A stretch of DNA of 20,689 bases from Spirogloea muscicola (Eukaryota; Streptophyta; Zygnematophyceae; Spirogloeales; Spirogloeaceae). Shown here one piece after another: positions 9,186 to 18,309 of the stretch; position 1 is the first letter of the stretch, and the number at the start of each line of letters is the position of its first letter. The stretch is from NCBI GenBank assembly GCA_009602725.1, contig WELB01000046.1, positions 601,088 through 621,776 on the forward strand, written 5' to 3'. The position numbers and the translations under genes are program-made. A model generated the notes under the pieces. The model was given only the letters and a program-made list of their open reading frames with translations. It had not been told where the DNA came from and did no database searches.

Positions 9186-9440
9186 GAAAAGAAAGAGGAG
9201 CCGAAGAAAGGATCACACTACAAAACACTGCAGAACACAGAAACGATGCAGAGGAAAGCTCAGTACCCACGAGTGAGCAACATCAGGTCTGTGTAGCTCG
9301 CTGCAGGGAAAGAGGCACTCAGCCGAGACCCAGAGGCGGCGGCCATTGCACGGCCTGCGCGCGTGTGGACGGCGTGGGCAAGGGAGCGTTAAAGCGATAC
9401 GGCCAGGCGCATGCCAGAGCCAGAGCCAGAGGCAGAGCGC
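9186..9440 (-). mobile_element. LINE C-terminus with internal stop, minus strand
   Basis: From about 9420 the minus strand encodes M-R-L-A-V-S-L, then TAA (9391-9389) where other copies have the Gln of SLQRS. It continues in the same frame with RSLAHAVHTRAGRAM...ASYTDLMLLTRGY and TGA at 9262-9260. A CAA-to-TAA change explains the stop. The copy directly follows the RT fragment region and may be the 3' part of the same insertion. Confidence 0.65.
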
Positions 9441-9909
9441 GAGAGAGGGCGCGCGGTGCGACTAGAATTTGGGGTTGGCGTGCAGGCCGAGCCAGTACAA
9501 GACGTGGGCGGATTTTGAACCGGATCGGCTGGGCACTAACAACGGGGTCTGATGCAGCCGGTATCTGGAGACAAGGCGCGCGGTGTCCGTGACATTGAGG
9601 AGTCCCAGCCGACCCAGTGCAATGTTCAGCCACAGTGCCGACGCACAAGCAAGTGCAGACAGACGGCGCAGATGGAGAGCGCGATTGCGCATTACAGCGG
9701 CCTGCTTGAGCCTCTTCACCTTGTTCCCTTCAGACCCTGGCAGAGTGCTGACTTGGCCAGCCTGTTCTACTTTGCATTTTTAGCTTCGCACAACCTGGGT
9801 GAGGCTCCAGGCTGACCTTCTCCACTCAGCTGCTCTCTGCTGCTTGGCAGCAACCGGAGGTCAAGGCGCCTCGCCTCCAACAGGAAGCGTGGAATTAGCT
9901 TATTCACGG
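9441..9909 (-). mobile_element. probable LINE interior between RT and C-terminal domain
   Basis: Lies between the RT fragment and a LINE C-terminus on the same strand. The minus-strand frame 9719-9462 (RLKQAAVMRNRALHLRRL...) and the piece 10159-9767 are open but recognised only by position. An N at 9928 lies just upstream of where the RT frame ends. A single truncated, frame-broken LINE from 10538 to about 9186 is the simplest reading. Confidence 0.4.
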
Positions 9910-10538
9910 TCAAAAAGCCGAAAGAAGNCCCAGGTGAGCTGCTTGGGACAGGCGAGCCAGTGGACGGCACCCAAGGCCGCCTATGCTGGTAGGAAGGGTA
10001 CACTGGAGGATGGCAGCCGGCGTGGCGGACAAATTGGGATGGTCCACCAGGCCGTGAAGAGCCTGTTGGAGTCTGGAGTCCACGGTAGAGTAGATGGCGT
10101 TTAGTGCCGTGGTGGGGGGTACAGTCCGCAACAGGTAAGTGGGACGCTGGGCCACACACCGGGTGAGGATGGCCACCGCAAGCTGCGCATCCTGTAAGGA
10201 GGGGAGGGCCGGGAGGATCTGGAGATGGTTCTCAAGGGTGGACTCCACAACTTGCTCCACATGCGCAGCAGCCCCCAACGGGACTCCAAGCACCACCATG
10301 CCGAGTGGTGGGGTCTGGCACCCAGCCGGCAGCTTGATGGAGGGAGGGATGCCGGCTGGAGACCAGGCTGAACACTTTTCAGGCCGGATGTGGAGGCCGA
10401 GGATGTGAAGCTCGCGCTCCAACGTGCTGTAAGCGCTGGTGACTTCAGTTGGGGGTCCCGCAAGGGTGGTGTCGTCGGCGTAGCTTGGGATCAGGACAGC
10501 AGGGTGGGCCTCCGCCGTATTACGCAGCGAAGAGAGCC
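9910..10538 (-). pseudogene. LINE reverse transcriptase fragment (YADD motif)
   Basis: The minus-strand frame shows the RT catalytic motif SYADDTTLAG (YADD at 10482-10471), then LGLHIRPEKCSAWSP and VLGVPLG, the usual motifs C, D and E. A thumb-like stretch follows (HLQILPALPSLQDAQLAV...) ending TLPTSIGGLGCRPLARL. The N-terminal fingers and palm motifs A and B are missing: homology starts abruptly at about 10538, where a hairpin module of another tail begins. Residues in front of that point are translated tail sequence. The frame ends at 9910 just past an N at 9928. It is the only polymerase sequence in the window and cannot be active as it stands. Confidence 0.82.
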
Positions 10539-10890
10539 TATAGAGAAGAGTGGCTGGCAAAGCCAGCCCAGAAAGAATGGACAATATCCCAAGCCAAAGA
10601 AAGAGGTTTCTCAAAGCGAGGGGCGGGCCGCTGGTTAAAATCAGAAATGGCTCTCCCAAATGGGGGCAAGGGCTGTGAAAAGCCAGCCCGAAAAGAATTG
10701 ACAAAGGTTCGAAGGGGACAAATGACGGAGGAGCCTAAAAGAGAGAAGGCGCGCGGTGCGCATGAAATTAAAGCGAGGCCAATTCAAGCCATTACATTGT
10801 TCAGGCAAAGAGAGAACAAGAGAACGAAGCAATTCAGACCAGAAAAGACCAGAAAGTACGAGGGAATGTGGCGGTTGGAATAGAACGGGA
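10539..10890 (-). mobile_element. LINE 3' tail, minus strand
   Basis: Two hairpins: arms 10670-10675/10684-10689 and, further along the minus strand, 10552-10558/10562-10568 with a 3-base loop. The stretch 10742-10810 matches the reverse complement of 3244-3335. The tail ends where the RT fragment begins. Confidence 0.6.
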
Positions 10891-10934
10891 TTCATCATTT
10901 CTCTTTACTAAAGGGGGGATGTCTTCGTCCTAGT

Positions 10935-11060
10935 CCGAAGGCATGGACGGTAGTGTAGTTCTTTTTCGGCACCTCTTTCTTTGGCTTGGGATATTGTCCA
11001 TTCTTTTTGGGCTGGCTTTGCCAGCCACTCTTCTCTATGGGCGAGCACTTCCAGGGGGGA
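10935..11060 (+). mobile_element. LINE 3' tail, plus strand
   Basis: Shares GGCACCTCTTTCTTTGGCTT, a TTGTCCATTC block and the compact hairpin (GGGCTGGC at 11009-11016, TTT, GCCAGCC at 11020-11026) with the tail at 12350-12445. No coding part is seen. Confidence 0.55.
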
Positions 11061-11119
11061 TGGCAGCAATGAAGTAGGAAAAGAAATCGAGGGAATCTGG
11101 GCGGGCGCTAGATGACCGT

Positions 11120-12052
11120 CAGATCGAGGAAGTGGCTCTCCTAGATGAGAGCAAGGGCTGTCAGATCAAGAAAGAAGTGGTACTCCCAATGGGGGCAAGG
11201 GCTGCGAAAAGCCAGCCCAAAAGAATTGACAAAGGTTCGAAGGGGCCTAAGAGCGTTGAGCAGCTACAAAGGGGCCTGAGGATGCGAAGGGAAAAACAGG
11301 GGGAGGATGGATCACTCAGTAATTACGAGTGAGGAGCCTCTGATCCGACAGACTAGCTGCCGGGAAGCTATCACCCTGACGAAAGCCAGAGGCCGCAGCA
11401 AGAGCACGGCCAGCACGCAGATGCAGAGCGTGGGCCATGGACCGCTGGAGGGACACTGACAATTTCATCCGGTATACCTGAGCCCACGAGCCAGCTGCTT
11501 CAAAGTCAGCCGGCTCGCCGCGTCGGCGGGATACAGCACGCCGCGCGAGCCTGGCCAACAGGTCGAGCCACTGGGACCCGAGAGCCCCGTGCACGTCCAC
11601 TGCCAGGGTAATGAATTCATCTGCAGCCGGGTGGTCGGCGTGCTTGGACGCCTTGCTGCGAGCAGCCTTCGCCGCAGCATGGCCAGCCCGCGAGGCAGAG
11701 AGCCCCGGGTTGGAGCGGTCGACCACTTCGGTGGTGACCACGTCGGCGATGATGCGCGCGTCGCCGCCCGGCGTGGACGCCACCAGGTCGACTCGGCGCG
11801 TATGGATTCCGTCGGCCCTCTTGAGGATGGGCATGACGGAGGCGTTCTCCATTGCGACCGTGTAGCCAGCCTCCTGAAAGATGCCGAACATGGCATCGCG
11901 CAGAAGATCGTGAGCCGCTGTACGTTCACCTCCAGTGCCGACAGCAGCCGAGCACGGCCGCGCACGTCGCTGGCAGGCAGGAGCTGCAGCAAGGCCGTGA
12001 ACGACGCCGTGTCGACGGCCGCCATGTAGCGCGCCTGCGCCTGTGAGACCAT
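11120..12052 (-). mobile_element. LINE C-terminal endonuclease-like region plus 3' tail, minus strand
   Basis: The longest LINE coding stretch after the RT fragment. Minus-strand 12052 onward encodes SQAQARYMAAVDTASFTALL... up to EVNVQR. A one-base frame change near 11910 leads to AHDLLRDAMFGIFQEAGY. The frame then runs to 11316: HTRRVDLVAS (D35 of the 191-residue frame), IIADVVTTE (D50), a helical stretch, YRMKLSVSLQRS, AGRAL and LLTRNY-TGA. D35 and D50 spacing is the same as in the copy at 4140-4853. The tail has hairpin arms at 11199-11204/11213-11218 and a partial second module near 11130-11155. Its truncated 5' end lies 60 nt from the 5' end of a plus-strand copy. Confidence 0.72.
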
Positions 12053-12083
12053 GGTGTCAGATCCAGCAGATCCCGAGGCGGCA

Positions 12084-12480
12084 AGAGAGAAGGCGCGCGG
12101 TGCGCATGAAATTGGAAGGGGCGCTGCCCGGCTTCAACGCCGCCGGGTCGCTCGCCCACGTCTTTCGGATGCGCTTGGCGGTATCGTTCCAACGATCGCT
12201 TGCCCTCGCAGTCCACACGCGCGCCGGACGCGCTCTGGCCGCCGCCTCCGGGTCTCGGCGGAGCGCCTCCTTCCCCGCATCGAGCTATTCTGACCTGCTG
12301 TTGCTCACTCATGGGTATTGAGCTTCCCTAGTGCGTTGTTGTGTTTGGTAGAGTAGTCCTTCTTTGGCATCTCTTTCTTTGGCTTTGGACATTGTCTTTT
12401 TGGGCTGGCTTTGCCAGCCCCTCTTCTCTATGGGCGAGCCCTTTCATCTTGAAAGGGAGGCCAATTCTAGCCTTACAAGT
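12084..12480 (+). mobile_element. LINE 3' end, plus strand
   Basis: Encodes LPGFNAAGSLAHVFRMRL, SFQRSLALAVHTRAGRAL and SYSDLLLLTHGY with TGA at 12319-12321. The tail has the strongest hairpin in the window (GGGCTGGC 12402-12409, TTT, GCCAGCCC 12413-12420). The 29 nt at 12084-12112, just before the coding part, equal the 29 nt at 10742-10770, which belong to the tail of another copy in opposite sense. Confidence 0.72.
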
Positions 12481-12486
12481 GTCCTG

Positions 12487-12672
12487 TTATTTAAGTAATG
12501 AGCTGGCTAAGGGGGACACTAAATATCCCCGAGTAAGCACATGCATATCTGACAAGCTATGCTGAGGAGCCGAACCACCTCCAGGGAAGCAATTAGCCTG
12601 GGCTAATGCACGACCAGCACGCTGGTGAGTCGCGAGTGCTTGGGAGCGCTGCAGACTCAATAATAGCCTCAT
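12487..12672 (-). mobile_element. LINE C-terminus remnant, minus strand
   Basis: Reads MRLLLSLQRSQALATHQRAG..., then SLSDMHVLTRGY, but without the usual stop after the final Tyr. The frame goes on for 11 more residues. Upstream homology stops at the conserved M-R-L, a frequent truncation point here. Confidence 0.68.
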
Positions 12673-12699
12673 CCTATAACAACGAAGAGACCTTTCAGC

Positions 12700-12915
12700 T
12701 GACGTGGCCGGTCGACTTCGGCTGCGTGGTCCTTCGTCATTTCTTTTCGGGCTGGCTGTTCACAGCCCTTGCTCCCCTTGGAAGAGCCACCTTTTTTCTC
12801 TCTTTCTTGCCCACAAATGAGAACCTTTTCAATTTCAGGCAATGGCTGCGAGAGGCCAGCCCAGAAGAAAGGAACAGCTCTTCCATTGTAGGGCAACGGC
12901 TGTGAGAGGGTTACT
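12700..12915 (+). mobile_element. LINE 3' tail fragments (mixed orientation)
   Basis: A plus-oriented hairpin (GGGCTG 12749-12754, CAGCCC 12763-12768) is followed at 12838-12905 by minus-oriented pieces (AATGGCTGCGAGAGGCCAGCC; GGGCAACGGCTGTGAGAGG). No coding sequence is attached. Confidence 0.5.
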
Positions 12916-12934
12916 GCGTGCCTCTCCTTGAAGC

Positions 12935-13165
12935 AATTCCGTGTATTTGAAACAAAAGAAGGCCAAATGGCCTAGTACAAAGGCAAGCACATCTTCGACC
13001 TACATAAGCTACAGCAGATTGACCCGCTCATCAACCACGGGTCAACACATAAAGGTCGCTAATCGATGCCTGAATATTAGATGTCAGATACGAAGCCCTT
13101 CTACCACCAACTAGAGCTCGTCCAGCTTTCTGGTGCAAGGAATTAGCCTGAGCACGCTAACCTTG
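12935..13165 (-). mobile_element. LINE 3' end, tail type B, minus strand
   Basis: The minus strand encodes AQANSLHQKAGRALVGGRRA...SISDLYVLTRG, with TGA one codon earlier than in the other copies. The tail has GGCCA-TT-TGGCC and the TTTCAAATACACG end, as at 2770. Only about 45 residues remain. Confidence 0.7.
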
Positions 13166-13184
13166 AAGAAAGTACTGAGTGCCT

Positions 13185-13335
13185 CGTCGCCACCTGAGTC
13201 ACTGTGTGCCTTAGCTTGTTTTCTGGTCCATTACTATTTCCAGTACTATTTCATCCATTACTATTTTATTCATTATTCTGGGCTGGCCACTCACAGCCAT
13301 CGTCCTCTACTGGAAGCGTCTCTCTCTTCTTAAGG
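13185..13335 (+). mobile_element. LINE 3' tail type A fragment
   Basis: Contains CGCCACCTGAGTCACTGTG and GGGCTGGCCACTCACAGCC with CTCTACTGGAAG after it, as in the tails at 330-415 and 5757-5860. Between them is a run of imperfect CCATTACTATTT repeats (about 13228-13270). Confidence 0.6.
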
Positions 13336-14242
13336 AGGCAAATTGAGGTGATCTTTGAGGGGTCCGGCTTTGTCTGGTATCACACCGACATTTCACGACC
13401 AGCTTACCTGCTGGTGGGTACTCCCACAGGACTTAAAGATGATGAAGTAAGGCTATAGTCGGGTTTGCAAGCAGTGTATTGCAAGTATTGATATGCCCCT
13501 CACAAGGCTTCCCTCGTTGCGCTTCTCTTTCTAAGTGACTTAGCGGTGTGTAGTGATGGAGAGGGCAAGGTGGATAGCTTGCTTCTACTGATCTACTCAA
13601 AAGACAATGATGGGTCAGAACCTTATTCAGTCTGGTCACAGAGGGTTTAGGAGCGAATTCCTACATCGTGAAGCACCACATACACTACGCAGTGGAGTGC
13701 GTTGCCCGGAGGTGCCCGGAGGTAAGAAGCGGCAATTCCATCTCCCGGGCACAAGCCAGCAACTGCCCTCACAGTGAGCAGCATCGGACTACGTACAGAG
13801 AGCCGGCACCGAGCCACAGGTACCGGCAGCTGCAACGGGCTGCAGCAGCACGCACCAGCAGGGCTGATGCAACGAGGGCCTGCAGCAGCAGGCAGCAGCA
13901 AAGCTGCGCCCATTTCTTGGTGATTGCAGATTCCCACTTGTGGTTGTGCTTCTCCGAGCCGCCTTCCATCCAGGGTGCAGAAACTAAAAGCACAAATCAA
14001 CCACCATAGCAACCGAGAGTCAGCCACTCCTTGTACAAGGCTGATGCCCACTGCTTGGAGGGCTACAGCCTTCCTGACATGGAGTAGAGCTTGCCATCTG
14101 CGTGCATGCCTTTGTCTTTGCAACTCGCTGCCAATACATTATCTGAGACTCTACCTAGGCTGCACTTGTTGCGCTTGATGACTTGCTCATTGACATCAAT
14201 GATGTGGTTGTCAGCACCATTTTCTACCCACCTGTCATCGTT
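13336..14242. other. No firm feature; CAG/CTG-rich stretch at 13825-13905
   Basis: A minus-strand frame (14123-13647, 158 codons) and an overlapping plus-strand frame (13668-14009) are open, but neither has recognisable domains. Their composition reflects the CAG-rich stretch. Part of the region lies just past the stop of LOB-like copy 2 and probably holds its 3' UTR. Confidence 0.35.
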
Positions 14243-15011
14243 TTAGTCAAGTGGCGGCGGGATGTCCCATGCAGAGTCAATGACGACATCGAACTCCAGC
14301 AATAATGTCCACTCGGGATCTGCGTCAAGGTCAGGACATGAGCTTGACCAGGCATCTACTTCAAATTGTCTTGACCTCAATTTTGGATGTCTACGCATCC
14401 ATTCCAGCAGAATGTCCTGGTCCTGGTCCTTACCGCCTGGGACAACACCTACATCGTCGTTGAAAAGCTGTAGGCCGTCGAGGGATAAATATTGCAGTTC
14501 CGCTTCCTTGCTACTCAGTAGCATCTGCGACAAAGAATGAGAGTGTAAAGAATGAGATTGAGAAGCCCACCCCAGCAACGGGTAGGTCGTGCAGGTAGAC
14601 AGGCTGGTTTTTGACACAATCAAAGTTTTCTCCCTCTGGTAGACACAGCAAATATGCGTTGGCAGTTTGTGGTTGCTGTGTGTGTTGCGGGCTGCTTGCC
14701 AGCTTCAGCTAGTCCTTACTTACTTCCAGCTCGGCGACCTTGTGTGATATCATTTCCAGTAGCTCCTCAGAAGCTGCATCGTGATCATTTCGGTCTTCGT
14801 CCTTTTTCAAGAAGTGCTGTACCAAAAGGGAATGGAAGTATAGCCTGAAGCAAACAAGTGAGACAATCTTATTGAGATGCGTGGGGTTGCGGACGGGCCC
14901 TCAAGGCTCCGAAGAGGCTCTCGAACTATAGGATTGGAGGGAGTCAGTGGCGGTTGAGTGAAGGCAGGGAGGGGCGGTGGGCGGCGAGGAGAGCGAGAGA
15001 GCGCAAGCAAG

Positions 15012-15094
<83 letters not shown>

Positions 15095-15668
15095 NACAGA
15101 GACAGAGACAGAGACAGAGACAGAGACAGAGACAGAGACAGAGACAGAGACAGAGACAGAGACAGAGACAGAGACAGAGACAGAGACAGAGACAGAGACA
15201 GAGACAGAGACAGAGACAGAGACAGAGACAGAGACAGAGACAGAGACAGAAGCAGAGACTGAGACTGAGATAGAGACTGAGACAGAGAGACTGAGACTGA
15301 GAGAGGGCGGAAGAGAGAAAGGGCGAAGTAAAGGAGAGGGGGAGGACATACGTTTGCAGGAGGTGGTCGCGCTGCGCCTTCCCGACGCGCTTTAAGCGCT
15401 GCAGCACCTTGTCAGTGCCGTAGGTCTGGTGAATGACCGCGTACTCAGCCTGCTGCACCTGCGTCGAAGGCTTGAAGCTGGTTCCAGTAAACGGGCACGA
15501 CTCCGCGCACGGCTTCCTCGCCTTGCGGCACGAGGTGCACGAGAACCTCGTCGCGGGTGGCCGCGGAGCCTGCGGCAGTGCTGGCGGCTCCTCCGCCAGC
15601 ACTGGTTGCTCCTCCGCTGCTGGCTCTTGGTCGTCGTCAGGACGCCGGCGGCGCGGGCGGCGCGCCAT
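14243..15668 (-). CDS. LOB-domain-like protein, copy 2 (three exons)
   Basis: ATG at 15668 (CTGAGCATGGCG). Exons 15668-15352, 14844-14724 and 14524-14243 join in frame to about 239 residues. Residues 3-10 are arginine-rich, a possible nuclear signal. Then come C44-x2-C47-x6-C54-x3-C58, exactly the LBD C-block spacing, and PFTGTSFKP. The segment YAVIHQTYGTDKVLQRL aligns with the LBD GAS block (F-x-x-V-H-K-x-F-G-A-S-x-V). Intron 1 (GTATGT donor, TTGCTTCAG acceptor) and intron 2 (GTAAGT donor, GTCGCAG acceptor) look normal. Across exons 2 and 3, LLEMISHKVAELE plus MLLSSKEAELQYL makes one continuous predicted coiled coil, suggesting dimerisation. The C-terminus is acidic and Trp-containing (QDQDILLEW, DLDADPEW), which might activate transcription. 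It is the best copy in the window. A remote zinc-binding family other than LOB is the main alternative. Confidence 0.72.
14845..15351 (-). other. intron 1 of LOB-like copy 2
   Basis: The intron begins GTATGTCCTCC at 15351 and ends TTTGCTTCAG at 14845 (507 nt). Both sites fit the phase-2 junction seen in the two paralogues. It contains the microsatellites that make it longer than the 286-289 nt introns of copies 1 and 3. Confidence 0.65.
15015..15295. repeat. compound microsatellite (TG)n-N-(ACAGAG)n
   Basis: About 80 nt of pure TG/GT runs to 15094. An N follows at 15095, then a hexamer array (GACAGA) to about 15250, which decays to GAGACTGAGACT variants. Copy number is probably unreliable across the N. 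Seen from the gene it is a pyrimidine-rich CTGTCT array followed by CA repeats inside intron 1. Confidence 0.9.
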
Positions 15669-15766
15669 GCTCAGTGTTGGAGAAGCAACGGCGAGGGAAT
15701 GGGGGCGGCGAGCGAGGCCGCCGGCGCTATGCACTCCGTCGCTTTGGAGGACTGCACTCCACTGAC

Positions 15767-15780
15767 CCTTATATATTTGA
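15767..15780 (-). promoter_or_regulatory. TATA box of LOB-like copy 2
   Basis: The minus strand reads TCAAATATATAAGGG about 105 nt upstream of the ATG at 15668, a normal place for a TATA element with a short leader. A LINE module lies directly upstream (15790-15960), so upstream regulatory sequence may be partly element-derived. Confidence 0.5.
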
Positions 15781-15789
15781 AAGCAAGCG

Positions 15790-15965
15790 CGGCCACATTA
15801 ACTGGTGGCTGGGAGAGGCCAGCCAAAAGGAATGGAATATATTTTTCTGTAGCTACCATTGGGGCTGCCTCTACAGCCATGGCTTCTCTGAAGGCCCTTT
15901 CGTCTACTCTTTCTTGGCTGGGCTTCACAGCCCCCGCCTCCCTTGGCAAACGGCTCCATTATTTG
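15790..15965. mobile_element. LINE tail-like fragments
   Basis: Contains GGTGGCTGGGAGAGGCCAGCC (about 15803-15823, minus sense) and TGGCTGGGCTTCACAGCCCC near 15915-15935 (plus sense), resembling the tail hairpins but diverged. No coding sequence is attached. Confidence 0.4.
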
Positions 15966-16289
15966 CACCTCGGCTTCAGTATATGATTTGATACTTTCAC
16001 TGGACACAGAGGGGAGGGAGGGCCTCAGGGCCACCTGGCCCCGGGGGCGTCGGAGGAGGGAGGGGCAGGCGGGGAGGAGGGGGGTTGGGGAGGGGCGTCG
16101 TAGCGCCGTCCGATGCAGCCGATCCATTGCATGCCCTCCCGGAGTCGCCACGTGGCGTCATAGCAGGAGCTCGCCCAGCTGCGCCGGCGGCCTGCCTGGA
16201 CTTGATGGGTGGGTCCCTTTGCGCAGCGTCAGATGCAGATAAGTCAAGGTCACGACGATCGTCGGGGCTTCGCAGAAGGAGGTTGCCCG

Positions 16290-16640
16290 GACGTACGTCA
16301 GAAGAAAGTGCTCGCCCATAGAGAAGAGGGGCTGGCAAAGCCAGCCCAAAAAACTTAGACAATGTCCAAAGCCAAAGAAAGAGGTACCGAAATGGACTAC
16401 ACCACAAAAGGACTACACTCAGAACACTCGTCAGCCTCTGGTGCGCTCTGAAGAGGAAGTGGCTCTCTCAAATGGGGAAGGGCTGTGAACAGCCAGCCCG
16501 AAAAGATATGACAAGGTTTGAAGGGGCCAAAAGCCTTGGCTCAGAACTAGGGTAGGTGGAGGGGTGGGTAGATTAACTAAGTCGATGACGACGATTCAGG
16601 TGCCGCATATCCGATAGATCAGCAGCCGAGAAGAGATGGT
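16290..16640 (-). mobile_element. LINE 3' end, minus strand (degenerate coding end)
   Basis: Minus-strand codons above 16570 read A-D-L-S-D-M-R-H-L-N-R-R, a decayed match to SLSDMHVLTRGY. Two hairpins follow: GGGCTG/CAGCCC at 16480-16485/16494-16499 and the compact GGGCTGGC-AAA-GCCAGCCC at 16329-16347 (plus-strand sense). Order and spacing match the tail at 10890-10540. Confidence 0.6.
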
Positions 16641-18300
16641 TCTCTGAAGAGAAGATCGTTTCTTTCGTGCCATGAATGTATCCATGTCAAATCACCGTGC
16701 TGCAAAGCTGCGAAGATGGCGGTAGCAGGTGGGCATCATTGTCCACATCTCTGACCATCTACCTTGTTACGAGTCATAACGCGGTACTTTGAGCGGGCCC
16801 TTCCGCCTCGCGCTCTTGCCGCCTCTCTTGCAACACACTCTGAAGTGAGGTTCCACATCCATGCTGCAGCTGGAGGCAGTTGCCGCCTGCAGCCATTGGT
16901 CAGCGCATATAGTAAAGCTGAACGAGCTGCATCAGGATCATGCTCGACTGTCCTTCCACAAGCTGTGCCTCACCTGCGGGTGGATTGAAGTGGTCGACAT
17001 TGCACAGTGTCTGAGTGCTCATGACATTCTGAACAGTCCGCCTCCCGGGCTCTGAGTCCCAATCAACCAATCCGGGCTCTAAGCTCCAACCAACAGTCCC
17101 GCGTCAACGACCCGCAAAGGCCCGAATGGCCGTTGACAGTCTACCACCAATGGTCTACCCAAAAGTGGCTGAGATCCACTTTATGGTCTAGCGTAAATGT
17201 GTATAAGTATTTTCAAACTTCATCGCTAACAACCACTTACAGTCTACTAGTGGTCTTCAAGGCGGTCTTCTTCCGTCGCCATTTCACGCACCAGCACCAC
17301 ACTATCTCGCACCACGACTCTTGCTTGCGCGCTGCGCTGTGCACTTCGATAGTGCACAATTGCACTACTGAAGTTCTAGAGGCAGCAGACCAGCTTCCTC
17401 ACTCGTCCGCCTGGTGAGATTCCTAAGTTCTCCAAGAATCTGGCCGTCTTGCTGTGCCATTGAGAAATTCAGCGATGGGACATCATTACACTTATGAGGC
17501 GTTACCCGGGCTTGCATTGCATGCTTGTGCAAGCGACCCGACACGACGCACGACATTGTCTGCCCGCAGTCCCTTGGCCTTGCCATGTTCCTCGAGGCCA
17601 CAAGTTTTCTCTCATGTATAGCATTCCTTTTCTCGTTCTATGTTTACTTGCTGCCGATACACGGCCCTCTTGCAGAAACACTTTCCTTGCTGCACATGAT
17701 CATGCGTGCAAGATCAAGCGAAGGCTATCGCCCTCACCCCCCCCCCCTCCCCTAATTCACCCGTCTTTATTTCTCTGTGCCTCCTCATTGTTTCCCTTCT
17801 CTCTGCCTCTCTTCTTTCTGAGAAGGCTTGGGCGACATGACTAGGCCTCTGCTCGTCCTGCTACGATGCAAATACAAGTCGCACATTCTCTTGTCGGCTG
17901 TACCTATTCTGCCGGCCTCGTTCTGCTCGTGAGAAGGAGATTGCATTTCGGACAGATATCTTCAGTCCTAAGAATATTAATGGGTAAAACAAGCGAGGGT
18001 CATTCAGATGTTCATTTGCTTCATAAATGTAGTCCACTCAGTCAGGCATTCGAGCCCAGCCATCTAAGCGGTATTCAACTTCAAGCTGGCCCCTTCATCC
18101 TGTTTCACATACAATGCTATCAGGTCAATACTTGACTTCTGGTAAATATATTGGGTACTTTGCCAGCTGAAAGCATGCCTTGAAACAGGCTGAACCAGCA
18201 CGTGCTAGACAGAAGAGGAGGCAGACATTATCTCGATTGGGTGCTACATGAAAGACTAGGTTCATTTCCTCAGAATCAGTACTCGCTCGTGCTCCCTCGG
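16640..18300. other. No recognised gene; small imperfect tandem repeat at 17047-17100
   Basis: Frames are short (116 codons at most) and show no domain I recognise. CGGGCTCTGAGTCCCAATCA recurs about 28 nt on as CGGGCTCTAAGCTCCAACCA. A C-rich run sits at 17735-17755. No LINE module is seen. The part below 18310 adjoins LOB-like copy 3 and would hold its later exons if they exist. Confidence 0.35.
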
Positions 18301-18309
18301 CCTCCTTAC

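Noticed and set aside
13647-14123. 158-codon minus-strand frame as a protein gene
   Set aside because: No recognisable domain, an overlapping opposite-strand frame, and composition driven by CAG/CTG-rich sequence.
14807-15395. Frames encoding poly-VS, poly-LC, poly-TE or poly-RD
   Set aside because: They are translations of the TG and GACAGA microsatellites, which lie in an intron on the minus strand.
2690-16530. Repeated hairpins as a CRISPR array or attachment sites
   Set aside because: Spacing is irregular, orientation is mixed, and most copies follow LINE stop codons; the setting is eukaryotic.
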